Source: Candidatus Neomicrothrix sp. UBA4542
GTDB lineage: Bacteria; Actinomycetota; Acidimicrobiia; Acidimicrobiales; Poriferisodalaceae
Assembly: GCA_002388005.1 (NCBI GenBank)
Contig: DGLO01000089.1
Span: 12,797-44,020, forward strand
DNA length: 31,224 nt
Direction: 5' to 3'
The notes below the pieces were generated by a model, which searched no databases, was not told the origin of the DNA, and worked only from the letters and a program-made list of their open reading frames with translations. The position numbers and the translations under genes were made by a program. Below are positions 21,487 to 29,630 of the stretch, piece by piece; positions within the stretch are counted from its first letter, which is position 1; each line of letters opens with the position of its first letter.

Positions 21487-23424
21487 TTACCGCCTCACGA
21501 CTTCTTCTTCGCGTCTAGCACTCCGAGAGATTCCGACGGGGATGACCGCAAGCAGGGTCCCAACGCCGATCACGAAGCCACCTATCCAAATCCACGCAAC
21601 TAGTGGTTCTATGAGCACCCGTATAACAACTGAGTCGGTATCTGGTTCGGGAATAGCGATGAGGCTCAGATACACATCATCGATGAAGCTAGTAGCAACC
21701 GATGGGGTGGCTATCGGTCTACCGAAGGTCGGGTATTGGGTGATAGCTGGAGAGTGGATACCCCGGCCTTCCACGTCGATCAGGGCTCGAACCACCCGAT
21801 TCGGGCCGTCCATAGTGTCGGTCAACGCAACGAAAGTTATGTGGTGACCAGCCACCGAGCCCGTATCCCCAGGTCGAAGTTGAAACTCTCCTTCTTCGCT
21901 AAAGGCGGTGCTGGCGATAAAGCCGAAGGCCAACAGACTGACACCAACATGGGCGACCATGCCGCCTCCCGACCGACCGACGAGCCCTCGCCAACCGTTG
22001 CGCCGAAAGGCAATCACCAGATGCCTTAGCGCGGCTCCGATGACGAATCCGCCCAGACCCATGCCAAGAACCGGACCCACTCCCTCGGCTCCGGCAACTA
22101 CCGCGACAGCCATCACCCCGGCTCCACACGCGGCGGGAGCTAATGCTCGTTGAGCAAGCACCGATCCCGCCGTAGAGCGCCACGTCAGCAACGGCGCAAG
22201 TCCCATGACCAATAGCAGTGCCATGCCGATGGGTAGGAGCATCCGATCAAAATATGGTCGCCCAACTGCTAGTTGATCTCCGTTAATGGCCTCGACGATC
22301 AGCGGGAAAACAGTGCCCAGTAGCACGACAAACGCAAATAGAGAGAAGAGCAGGTTGTTGGCGAGAAAAGAACCTTCTCGGGACAGCGGCGAGTCGATGG
22401 ATCCAGGCGATCGAAGTTGATCTCCTCGCAAACCGACGAGGGTGACTGATACCACCAAGATGAGAGCGAAGAACCCCAGCAGCAGCGGTCCCAGGCTTGA
22501 GGCACTGAACTCGTGTACTGATTCGATCACTCCCGATCGCGTCAAAAATGTGCCAAAAATTGTTAGGGCGAAGGTGGCAAGGAGAAGGCACAAATTCCAG
22601 ACTCGTAGCATCCCCCTTCGTTCTTGAACGATTACTGAATGAATGAAAGCCGTTCCAGTAAGCCACGGTAAGAACGAGGCGTTCTCTACGGGATCCCATG
22701 CCCAATAGCCCCCCCAGCCAAGAACCTCATAGGACCACCAGGCGCCGAGGAGGACGCCGACAGTCAAGCTTCCCCAAGCGATCAACGTCCAGACTCGAGT
22801 AGACGTCAACCATCTCTCGTCCAGCCGACCCGTGACTAACGCAGCTATCGCAAAACTGAAGGGGACTGTGAAACCCACGTATCCGAAGTACAACATGACC
22901 GGGTGTATTGCCATGAGCGGGTGGTTACGTAGTAACGGATTGAGTCCATTCCCATCGACAGGAGGGTTCGGCAGCGTGCCGAAGGGATCCGCTGGGCCAG
23001 CCAACAACCCGAAAAAGAATACGCAGACCACAAGCATGGTGAGTAGTGCCCAGGCGACGAGTCGGTCACTGATTTGGTGGCGGAAATTGAGTGAGACAGC
23101 GCTGACATACAGGCAAAGAACTAAAGCCCAAAGCAGGAGTGAGCCTTCGAGGGCACCCCACAAGGTGGCAAATTTGTAGAGAACAGGCGTCGTTTTCGTT
23201 GAGTTCGCCGCTACGTAAGCGAGTGAGAAATTATCGGTCAGTAATGCAATCTCCATTGCGACGACGGCGACAACACATCCGCTGACCATGACGGCAACCC
23301 AAGGGAAGGCCCGATTGTGTCTCTCATCTTGGCGAATTCCTAACGTCAGTATGAGCATCACCGATGCACCTAGTGCTCCGGCCAAGGCAACCCAAACACC
23401 CACAGTGCCAAGTAGCGCTGTCAC
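21487..23424 (-). CDS. ccmF: CcmF heme lyase (cytochrome c heme attachment)
   Basis: Polytopic heme-handling protein of 645 residues that takes heme from holo-CcmE and attaches it to apocytochrome c. Many membrane helices are visible. The WWD heme domain GWGGYWAWDPVENASFLPW lies at about 236-254. Upstream HPVMLYFGY and downstream TFLTRSGVIESVHEF carry conserved histidines typical of CcmF. I place the start at GTG 23422-23424, which overlaps the ccmE stop as GTGA and begins VTALLGTVGVW; a TTG ten codons earlier is possible. The C-terminal periplasmic segment (PGDTGSVAGHHITFVALTD) matches the end of the CcmF family. Confidence 0.95.
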   Translation of the reverse strand: MTALLGTVGVWVALAGALGASVMLILTLGIRQDERHNRAFPWVAVMVSGCVVAVVAMEIALLTDNFSLAYVAANSTKTTPVLYKFATLWGALEGSLLLWALVLCLYVSAVSLNFRHQISDRLVAWALLTMLVVCVFFFGLLAGPADPFGTLPNPPVDGNGLNPLLRNHPLMAIHPVMLYFGYVGFTVPFSFAIAALVTGRLDERWLTSTRVWTLIAWGSLTVGVLLGAWWSYEVLGWGGYWAWDPVENASFLPWLTGTAFIHSVIVQERRGMLRVWNLCLLLATFALTIFGTFLTRSGVIESVHEFSASSLGPLLLGFFALILVVSVTLVGLRGDQLRSPGSIDSPLSREGSFLANNLLFSLFAFVVLLGTVFPLIVEAINGDQLAVGRPYFDRMLLPIGMALLLVMGLAPLLTWRSTAGSVLAQRALAPAACGAGVMAVAVVAGAEGVGPVLGMGLGGFVIGAALRHLVIAFRRNGWRGLVGRSGGGMVAHVGVSLLAFGFIASTAFSEEGEFQLRPGDTGSVAGHHITFVALTDTMDGPNRVVRALIDVEGRGIHSPAITQYPTFGRPIATPSVATSFIDDVYLSLIAIPEPDTDSVVIRVLIEPLVAWIWIGGFVIGVGTLLAVIPVGISRSARREEEVVRR

Positions 23425-23972
23425 GATTTCGCTGCCGGAACATCGAAGGGGCAATCATCGAGAAAGTCATGTGGGGGCTCTTCACTGATGCGCTGGTCAT
23501 TTGCCGACGCGTACTCATTCGTGTGCTTGACCAACATTCGGTCGCTCAGGAAATAGTGAGTATCAGCGCCCGCAACGGTTCGAACTTGACCAGAGGTCCA
23601 CCCCCCTTCGAGTACTACTGGAATCCACGGAGAGGTGAACAACTCCGGTGGATCCGCTACGTGTCGTACGGAAGCGACGACGCAACCGTGAATGATTTGG
23701 AAGGTGGTTACTCCGCTTTCACTCCTGACGCTCGATGGAACTACTCGACCTTGCAACCGGAAACGCCGATCACCTAATTCGAGTCGTTGCTCGACGGCCT
23801 CGTCTACGTTTCGAAAAAATAACGTCGCGTTCCTCAGGCCCTGCGCTGTGACAAAGGCAGCGGCAGCAATCAGCAACGCTGTCACCGCAAGCACCGCCCA
23901 CCGCCGATTGCGGTGGACCTTTCGGCGGAGTTCGTCGGGTTCTCCAAGTTCGTGCCTGGGGCTGAGATCCAT
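23421..23972 (-). CDS. ccmE: CcmE heme chaperone
   Basis: Periplasm-side heme carrier of 183 residues with one N-terminal anchor helix (about 24-45) and an OB-fold domain. H150 and Y154 in VKHTNEY are the expected covalent heme-binding histidine and the heme-ligating tyrosine, so this is the bacterial HxxxY form rather than the CxxxY variant. RFRLQGRVV and PWIPVVLEGGW are conserved barrel strands. The tail after Y154 is acidic. The ATG at 23970-23972 lies two bases after the ccmD stop. It differs noticeably from proteobacterial CcmE between residues 80 and 115. Confidence 0.92.
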   Translation of the reverse strand: MDLSPRHELGEPDELRRKVHRNRRWAVLAVTALLIAAAAFVTAQGLRNATLFFRNVDEAVEQRLELGDRRFRLQGRVVPSSVRSESGVTTFQIIHGCVVASVRHVADPPELFTSPWIPVVLEGGWTSGQVRTVAGADTHYFLSDRMLVKHTNEYASANDQRISEEPPHDFLDDCPFDVPAAKS

Positions 23973-23974
23973 GT

Positions 23975-24145
23975 CTAAGAACTCGCGGGCGTGCTGCTAT
24001 CGCTTCCAGGGCCAAGTTCTTGTCGTTTCCCGATCCCTAGCTCTCGACCAATGGTTTTACCGCGCCCAACGACCCACAGAGCGTAGGTTGCTACGACGAC
24101 GAAGGTAAGACCCCAGCCGGTCGCGACGGCCGCTATGTCACTCAC
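23975..24145 (-). CDS. ccmD: CcmD small membrane protein
   Basis: 56-residue single-span protein, small enough to be missed by a 60-codon cut-off. It begins MSDIAAVATGWGLTFVVVAT, continues YALWVVGRGKTIGRELG, and ends in a polar Ser-rich tail. One N-out helix followed by a basic stretch with YALW...RGR is the CcmD pattern; CcmD helps release heme-loaded CcmE from CcmABC. GTG at 24143-24145 has GGGAGGG three bases upstream. It sits exactly where ccmD belongs, 15 bases after ccmC and two before ccmE, which makes the call much stronger than its sequence alone. Confidence 0.85.
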   Translation of the reverse strand: MSDIAAVATGWGLTFVVVATYALWVVGRGKTIGRELGIGKRQELGPGSDSSTPASS

Positions 24146-24160
24146 AGTCCCTCCCGATCA

Positions 24161-24922
24161 TCAGTTTCCTACGTCATCTTCTCTAAGACGAGACGCTATA
24201 AGTGCGTTCAAAGCTTCCTCGTCTCTCAACTCTTCGAGTCGAATGACTCTGTAGCGATGAACGATCAACCAACTTGCAACAACAGTTACAGTCAAAGTTG
24301 AGTAGAGCAACGTCCAATACATCTCTCCGGTGATCTCTGGTCGCCTGCCAACACTGAGGCTCGCTTTTTGGTGAAGGGTCCGCCACCAATCGACGGAGAA
24401 ATGAACTATGGGCACGTTGACAAAAGAAATCAGTGCCATAACCGCGGACCTGCGCCCACGAACGATCGGGTCGGCTGGCAGTCTCCGGAGTGCGAGATAC
24501 CCGAGGTAGGTCACGAAGAGCAACACCGTGGTCGTCAAACGGGCATCCCACTGCCAATACGTCCCCCATGTGACGCGTCCCCACAACATCCCAGTGACCA
24601 GCGTGATTCCGGCAAATAGGACACCAACTTCGGCGGCTGACCCTGCCAGCCGATCATGATGACGGCCACCGTCAGCCCTGCTGCGGCTTCGGATCAGGAA
24701 CAAGACACTTGAAGCGGCCGTCAACACGAAAGCCGCATAGGCAATCCATATAGATGGCACGTGCAGATAGAGCATGCGCACCGCGTGTCCTTGGACCAGG
24801 TCTTCTGGAGACACCACGAGACCTAGCAGCGTCATCAATAACACAGCAGCGACAGCTACAGATCCGAGGATTCGAGTCCCAAGGGTCGCTGTCATGTGCT
24901 TGCTATCGGGGATCTGTGACAT
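24161..24922 (-). CDS. ccmC: CcmC heme-handling membrane protein
   Basis: Six-helix membrane protein of 253 residues that binds heme on the outer face and delivers it to CcmE. The tryptophan-rich WWD domain reads WGRVTWGTYWQWDARL (114-129). The flanking histidines are in LYLHVPSIW (H54) and NVPIVHFSVDWWRTLHQ. The start is ATG 24920-24922 because GGAGGAGGG lies six bases upstream and it begins two bases after the ccmB stop; an open extension of 31 residues upstream overlaps ccmB and is rejected. Works with CcmAB and CcmD. Confidence 0.95.
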   Translation of the reverse strand: MSQIPDSKHMTATLGTRILGSVAVAAVLLMTLLGLVVSPEDLVQGHAVRMLYLHVPSIWIAYAAFVLTAASSVLFLIRSRSRADGGRHHDRLAGSAAEVGVLFAGITLVTGMLWGRVTWGTYWQWDARLTTTVLLFVTYLGYLALRRLPADPIVRGRRSAVMALISFVNVPIVHFSVDWWRTLHQKASLSVGRRPEITGEMYWTLLYSTLTVTVVASWLIVHRYRVIRLEELRDEEALNALIASRLREDDVGN

Positions 24923-24924
24923 GT

Positions 24925-25593
24925 TCAACCCTCCTCCAGCAAGAATCCAAATGTTCCTACCCCAATGGCGGTGTGCACCGCGGCGATTACAAACATCACA
25001 CTTGCCCATGTCCATCCCGCTTCAGCGCGCACCCCGAAAGCGGTCTCGAATGCTCGAGAACCAGCAAGCAGGACTGGTGCCAAAACGGGTATGAGAAGCA
25101 GCGGGAGCAGGGTAGCCCGCACACGAACTCCAGCGGCCATCACGCCCCAAAGAACCCCGCAGACTGAAAATGCCACTGTCCCGGCCAACGCCGCTGCCAA
25201 GAGTAGGAACCAGTCGTCAATTCGGACGTCGTACAGCAGAGCTACTCCTGGTCCTAACACGAGTTCAAGGAGCACGACTTGGATGAAGACCCCGAGAGAT
25301 TTACCGAGAAAAAGTGACGGGGCCCCAATCGTTGACATTCGGAAGGCATCGAAATTTCCGTCATCGGTTTCCAAATCGAAAGCCCTTTGAATGAGCAACG
25401 TTCCACCGAAGAGAACTGCTACCCAAAAAAGGCCGCCGGCTCCAAGCCCTAGGAGCCGTGCGTTGGCGTCGAAAGCAAAAGCGAAAACCACAAGTACCAG
25501 TAATGCCAAGGGTGCTACCTGACCAATAGTCACCTTCGATCGCCATTCGACTCGGAGGTCTTTTCGGGCTACCAGCAGAACTTCATGCAGCAC
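24925..25593 (-). CDS. ccmB: CcmB ABC-type membrane subunit
   Basis: 222-residue, six-helix permease subunit of the CcmABC complex, which uses ATP to free holo-CcmE from CcmC. The N-terminal VLHEVLLVARKDLRVEWRSK and RAFDLETDDGNFDAFRMS match CcmB (where L-x-RAF-x-x-E-x-x-D-G is typical). The GTG start at 25591-25593 has GGGAGG six bases upstream and overlaps ccmA by 11 bases; a further upstream frame of 17 codons lies inside ccmA and is not used. Confidence 0.94.
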   Translation of the reverse strand: MLHEVLLVARKDLRVEWRSKVTIGQVAPLALLVLVVFAFAFDANARLLGLGAGGLFWVAVLFGGTLLIQRAFDLETDDGNFDAFRMSTIGAPSLFLGKSLGVFIQVVLLELVLGPGVALLYDVRIDDWFLLLAAALAGTVAFSVCGVLWGVMAAGVRVRATLLPLLLIPVLAPVLLAGSRAFETAFGVRAEAGWTWASVMFVIAAVHTAIGVGTFGFLLEEG

Positions 25594-26236
25594 CTGAATC
25601 CTCCCAAAGACGGCCCCCTCGCAACGTAACCTCCCGAGAAGCAACAGACTTCAACACGTCGCGTTCGTGGCTAGCGAAAACCACCGTTGCGCCAGACGAA
25701 GCTGCGTCGATCAAGATTCCATCGAGAAATTCTCGGCCTTCGCTATCCAGGGCCGCATGTGGTTCGTCGAGTAGCCATAGCTGTGGGCGGCTGATTAGCA
25801 CCGAGGCGATAGCGACCCTTCGGCGTTGACCCGCGGAGAGGCGTTCGATCGGGACAGACCAAAGCCGCTCAGATAGCCCAACTCTTCGCAACGCAGCACC
25901 AACGTCACCTTCACTCGCTCCAACCACCGACGCACGAAATTCCAAATGCTCGCGCACCCACAAGTCTGTATAGAGGTGGTTCTCGTGGCCTAGGAGCCCG
26001 ATGTATCGACGCGGGGCTCTGCGGTCAACTCGCATGTCGAAACCCAAGACATTTGCCTCCCCCGCCCTAATGGGGATGAGCCCCGCGCACGCGCGCAGAA
26101 AACTGGTCTTACCGACGCCGTTCGATCCCCGTAGGTGCACGATCTCGCCCGGAGCTATTTCAATATCAAGTCCAGCCAGCACAGGAAAGCCACCTGCTAC
26201 TGCGACCACCTTGTGAAAGTCAACGACCGTGGACAT
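25583..26236 (-). CDS. ccmA: CcmA heme-exporter ATP-binding subunit
   Basis: ABC ATPase of 217 residues, first gene of the ccm operon. Walker A GSNGVGKTS (37-45), signature LSAGQRRRV (133-141), Walker B LWLLDEP (153-159) and the switch histidine H190 are intact. Its short length and INxSGAGKT-like Walker A fit CcmA. The ATG at 26234-26236 is preceded by GGGGGC. The operon promoter should lie in the 93-base gap up to 26329, which also follows the biotinyl gene; read-through from that gene is possible. No convincing hexamers were found. Confidence 0.94.
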   Translation of the reverse strand: MSTVVDFHKVVAVAGGFPVLAGLDIEIAPGEIVHLRGSNGVGKTSFLRACAGLIPIRAGEANVLGFDMRVDRRAPRRYIGLLGHENHLYTDLWVREHLEFRASVVGASEGDVGAALRRVGLSERLWSVPIERLSAGQRRRVAIASVLISRPQLWLLDEPHAALDSEGREFLDGILIDAASSGATVVFASHERDVLKSVASREVTLRGGRLWEDSGAA

Positions 26237-26329
26237 GCCCCCTTGATGTTACGACGAGGCTGCCGTCAGGCCACCTCTTCGAGGCTGAGAACAGTGGTGG
26301 ACCAGCTTGAATCCGGCAACTATCACCAT

Positions 26330-26545
26330 TTAGGTGACATCTATGACAGCTACTACGTCGCCTTCGCTAATTCGGTCCTCTTCGGACACACGCATCTCCG
26401 AGACCCTTCCCGCGGCAGGCGCTACCACGGGTATCTCCATCTTCATTGACTCAAGAATGAGGAGTTCGTCACCTTCAGTGACAATTGCTCCTACTTCGGC
26501 GACAACTTTCCAGACTGTGGCGGTCAACTCTGCTCGGACCTCCAT
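26330..26545 (-). CDS. Biotin/lipoyl attachment-domain protein (TB7.3-like)
   Basis: 71-residue single-domain biotinyl carrier. ESMKMEIPV holds the target lysine, flanked by the usual paired glycines (VGAIVTEGDELLILESMKM, then EGDVVAVI). The length is that of mycobacterial TB7.3 (Rv3221c, 71 residues). The ATG at 26543-26545 has AAGGAG seven bases upstream, which rejects an earlier in-frame ATG. The carboxylase it would serve is not in this window. In mycobacteria TB7.3 lies beside pdtaS; here it is about 11 kb from pdtaS and immediately upstream of the ccm operon on the same strand. Confidence 0.92.
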   Translation of the reverse strand: MEVRAELTATVWKVVAEVGAIVTEGDELLILESMKMEIPVVAPAAGRVSEMRVSEEDRISEGDVVAVIDVT

Positions 26546-26680
26546 AGAACTACTCCTTCCATGACATCCCGGTTCAGCGTCGGACAAACTAGCTGCCATA
26601 TGCATCCCATGCTGCAGAGCCACAGCAACTGGGGCGAAGCAACCCTCAGAAACTTGATGCGCCCAGTAGCATCATCACCG
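26546..26680. promoter_or_regulatory. Divergent region, biotinyl protein / DUF5317-like gene
   Basis: 135 bases between two divergent starts. TAGCAT at 26667-26672, eight bases before the ATG at 26681, may be a -10 for a leaderless message; no Shine-Dalgarno precedes that ATG. If the membrane protein instead starts at one of the upstream in-frame ATGs (26600, 26609 or 26657), part of this region would be coding. Confidence 0.3.
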
Positions 26681-27427
26681 ATGTACTTGATCCCGTTGGC
26701 TCTACTTGCCGGTGCCGCCGCTGGGCTTTTTATTCGCGGCTCATTCGACTATTTGTTAGCCACCAGGATTGTGTTCTGGCCGATTCCCGTCATCGGCATC
26801 GCCGTTCAAGGTCTTGTCAGTTCTGGCCTTGGGGTGCCGTATCCGACGCTGCTCACCGCAGTTGCCATGGTTTTGGTCGCAGTCACCTGCGCCATGAACC
26901 TGCATCTCACTGGGGCGTCGGTAATCCTTTTCGGCACCATACTGAATTTGCTTCCTTTAGTACTCAACGGGTACATGCCCGTGACTACCGAAGCTGTCGT
27001 GAAAGCCGGTATTACGGATTACGCATCGATCGATCTGGTTCAGTTAGGAGCTACTAGAGCATTCGAAACTGGCGGTGAAACTCTATTGTTTCTGGGGGCG
27101 ATTGTTCCCATCCGTTGGCTCAACGAAGTATTTTCCTTTGGAGACCTAGTCATTGCATGCGGATTGGCCAATCTTGGATTTCGACTGTTTTTCCCACTTC
27201 GCGAAACAGCGAGTTACTACGACGAAGCCTTGGATTACGACCAATACCGGGACCCGAACCAACCCGATCCGTTCGACGACTACAACCCCAACGATTCTGC
27301 ATGGGGTGAACCCCTTACGGCCGATGCCGGGTCAGTCACTCAAGTTGTTCCACCGCCCAAACCCCAGCCTGGACTCGGCACGATTGAAGGCTCTGCATCG
27401 TTCGGTGCTCACGATGAGGAAACGTGA
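26681..27427 (+). CDS. DUF5317-like integral membrane protein
   Basis: Membrane protein of 248 residues (with this start) and unknown function. The N-terminus MYLIPLALLAGAAAGLFIRG matches the DUF5317 family's first helix and is why I prefer ATG 26681. The family's NGxMPV motif appears as LNGYMPVTTEA after the fourth helix, followed by LGAIVPIRWLNEVFSFGDLVIACG. About 75 residues of acidic, Pro- and Asp/Asn-rich tail (YDQYRDPNQPDPFDDYNP) follow the last helix and are probably cytoplasmic and disordered. Its stop overlaps the next gene's GTG (GTGA), so the two are coupled. Confidence 0.72.
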   Translation: MYLIPLALLAGAAAGLFIRGSFDYLLATRIVFWPIPVIGIAVQGLVSSGLGVPYPTLLTAVAMVLVAVTCAMNLHLTGASVILFGTILNLLPLVLNGYMPVTTEAVVKAGITDYASIDLVQLGATRAFETGGETLLFLGAIVPIRWLNEVFSFGDLVIACGLANLGFRLFFPLRETASYYDEALDYDQYRDPNQPDPFDDYNPNDSAWGEPLTADAGSVTQVVPPPKPQPGLGTIEGSASFGAHDEET

Positions 27428-27696
27428 CAGAAGGGGGCACCAGCGATCCAGTAATTCGGTCTCGCGAGCGAATCCGCGCCCTCGCCGGCGCTGGTAGACG
27501 TTTCGGCTACGGCTGTTTCTTGGTGGCTCTCACCGTTTTTGTCACCGCCTACTACTTAGGGTCATCCACGCTTTGGAACTCCCTTACAGTCGCGCTACTT
27601 CTAACCGGGTCGCTGGTTCTAGCGCCAGCAATCATTTTCGGTTACGCGGTGAACGCCGCTGAACGAGAAGAGCAGGGACTCCCACATGGGCACTAG
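27424..27696 (+). CDS. Small two-helix membrane protein, unknown
   Basis: 90-residue protein with an N-terminal basic region (RSRERIRALAGAGRRFGYG), two membrane helices (about 29-47 and 52-73), and a conserved-looking end LAPAIIFGYAVNAAEREEQG. The pattern of a basic start, two helices and AAERE just after the second helix recurs in small actinobacterial proteins I have seen without assigned function. The GTG start overlaps the preceding stop by four bases. Not recognised beyond that. Confidence 0.7.
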   Translation: MTEGGTSDPVIRSRERIRALAGAGRRFGYGCFLVALTVFVTAYYLGSSTLWNSLTVALLLTGSLVLAPAIIFGYAVNAAEREEQGLPHGH

Positions 27697-27782
27697 TTCG
27701 GAGCGGATTAGTAGAACACGGTTTAATTCTGAAATCATTCATTTGATCATGACTCGCCGGTGATTTCGGAGAACTAACAAAT

Positions 27783-28388
27783 ATGTCGAACCGTCTTCCC
27801 GCCGCAGAGCGCAGAGAGCAACTACTTGACGTCGCCATGACGGCCTTCGCTGCAACCGGCTATCACGGCACTTCAATGAACGATGTAGCGCGCGAAGCGG
27901 GCGTAACTAAGCCAGTTCTCTACCAACACTTTGCTTCTAAGAGGGACCTTTATATTGAATTAGTAGACGATGTGGCTAGCCGCTTAGCGAATGACGTCGT
28001 GGGCGCTGCTGACGCGGCCGATACGGCCGTCGAGAGAACCGTAAACGCCCTGACCGCCTATTTCAGTTTTGTCGAAGACAACCAACGCGAATTTCAATTG
28101 CTATTTGGTCGGGCGGCCCCAAGAGACGAAGACACCGCCAACGGCAGCCGAATGGTCGAAAGCAGAATGTCCGCGACAATCGCTGAGATACTTCGCCGCT
28201 GGCTAGATGTAGAGGAAGTCGAGGTTTACGCCAGAGCGATCGTGGCGATGTCTGAAGGCGTCTGTCGGCACTGGCTGACTCAAGCCATTCGACCCTCGGC
28301 TGAGGAACTGGCTAAACAGCTCGCCGCTCTAATCTTGACCGGGCTACAAGGGCTCATCGAAGACGCTGCCCAACCCACAAATAAATAG
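27783..28388 (+). CDS. TetR-family transcription regulator
   Basis: 201-residue one-component repressor type. N-terminal helix-turn-helix: AERREQLLDVAMTAFAATGY, then TSMNDVAREAGVTKPVLYQHFASKRDLY with the classic recognition helix. The C-terminal ligand domain (about 60-195) includes EFQLLFGRAAP and a helical dimer face. The ATG at 27783 has GGAG about 11 bases upstream. The CoA-transferase gene begins 34 bases downstream on the same strand, so it may regulate its own operon and the converging dehydrogenase gene; the ligand may be an acyl-CoA, which is a guess from the neighbour. Confidence 0.92.
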   Translation: MSNRLPAAERREQLLDVAMTAFAATGYHGTSMNDVAREAGVTKPVLYQHFASKRDLYIELVDDVASRLANDVVGAADAADTAVERTVNALTAYFSFVEDNQREFQLLFGRAAPRDEDTANGSRMVESRMSATIAEILRRWLDVEEVEVYARAIVAMSEGVCRHWLTQAIRPSAEELAKQLAALILTGLQGLIEDAAQPTNK

Positions 28389-28422
28389 GCCACGCGACGC
28401 CAACTCCTGCCATCATCAACAT

Positions 28423-29625
28423 ATGGAACAAGGCGCGCTGCACGGCATCCGAGTCATTGACTTAACTACGATCCTGATGGGTCCGATGGCAACTCGGATG
28501 TTGGCCGATCACGGTGCCGACGTCATCCGAGTGGAAACCACGATCGGAGATTCAACCAGAAACGGGCTTCCCAGTCGCCATTTCGGTATGTCAGGGTTCA
28601 GTCTGAATCTGCAACGGAACAAGAGATCGCTAAGTATCGACTTGAAGCACGCGGCAGGAAGGCAGGTGATTCTTGACTTGGTTGCCACCGCTGATGTTCT
28701 GGTTACCAATATGCGCGCTGCTGCTTTGGAGCGTCTGGGTTTGGATGAACGAGCCGTCAACGCGGTAAATCCTGCCCTGATCTATTGCAGAGCTAACGGC
28801 TTCGGAAGCGGCGGGCCTTACCAAGATAAGGCGGCCTATGACGACGCTATCCAGGCTGCTTCGGGACTCGCTGGCCTCTTCACCGCCACGAACGGACGTC
28901 CCACATATGTTCCGTCGGTCGTTGCAGACAAAGTCACTGGGCTTTACGTCGTGCAGGCCGTCATGGCGGCACTGATACACCGACACAACACTGGTAACGG
29001 TCAAAACATCGAAGTGCCGATGTTCGAAACCATGGTGAGCTTTAATCTGGTCGAGCATCTCAGAGGGGCTGCGTTTGAGCCAGCCGAAGGCCCTTTCGGA
29101 TATGAACGGCTCTTGTCGCCAGCACGTCGACCTTATGCAACGGCTGACGGATTCATATGTTTGTTGCCCTACTCTGACAACAACTACCGCGACTTTTTCG
29201 ACTTCATCGGCCAATCCGATTTGGCGGATGACGAACGGTTCGCAACCCACAATGCGCGCGTGGCTCACACCACCGAGCTTTACGACCTGATCGCTGAAGC
29301 CGCAGCAACCAAATCGACTGAGATTTGGGTTGAGTTTTGTGACAAGGCGTCTATTCCTGCCGCGAAGGTGATGGAGTTGTCAGAGTTCGCAAACGACCCC
29401 CATTTGGCCGAAGTGGGACTCGTGCAAGTAGCGGATCATCCCACCGAGGGCGGCTATAACTACGTAAGAGACCCGGTGATTTACTCTGATAGTCCGACTG
29501 GGCTTCGCCGTCACGCCCCCAGACTTGGCGAACACAGCGCTGAACTCCTCAACGAACTTGGATACGGGGCGGAGGAAATCTCAGCATTAGTTGCAGACGG
29601 TGTGGTGACCATTGCCTCCCCGTAG
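28423..29625 (+). CDS. Class III CoA-transferase (CaiB/BaiF family)
   Basis: 400-residue family III CoA-transferase. The N-terminal GIRVIDLTTILMGPMATRMLADHGADVIRVE and NKRSLSIDLK are typical. D140 in AAYDDAIQAASGL is the expected catalytic aspartate that forms the acyl-anhydride. YCRANGFGSGGPYQDK precedes it, and the C-terminal RRHAPRLGEHSAELLNELGY is the usual end. Substrates in the family vary (carnitine, formate, succinate or bile-acid CoA), and none can be chosen here. No ribosome site precedes the ATG. Five bases separate its stop from that of the convergent dehydrogenase gene. Confidence 0.93.
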   Translation: MEQGALHGIRVIDLTTILMGPMATRMLADHGADVIRVETTIGDSTRNGLPSRHFGMSGFSLNLQRNKRSLSIDLKHAAGRQVILDLVATADVLVTNMRAAALERLGLDERAVNAVNPALIYCRANGFGSGGPYQDKAAYDDAIQAASGLAGLFTATNGRPTYVPSVVADKVTGLYVVQAVMAALIHRHNTGNGQNIEVPMFETMVSFNLVEHLRGAAFEPAEGPFGYERLLSPARRPYATADGFICLLPYSDNNYRDFFDFIGQSDLADDERFATHNARVAHTTELYDLIAEAAATKSTEIWVEFCDKASIPAAKVMELSEFANDPHLAEVGLVQVADHPTEGGYNYVRDPVIYSDSPTGLRRHAPRLGEHSAELLNELGYGAEEISALVADGVVTIASP

Positions 29626-29630
29626 TGGGG

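Noticed and set aside
24923..25015. 31-residue N-terminal extension of CcmC with two cysteines
   Set aside because: It overlaps ccmB, and a strong GGAGGAGGG precedes the later ATG; the cysteines are not a family feature.
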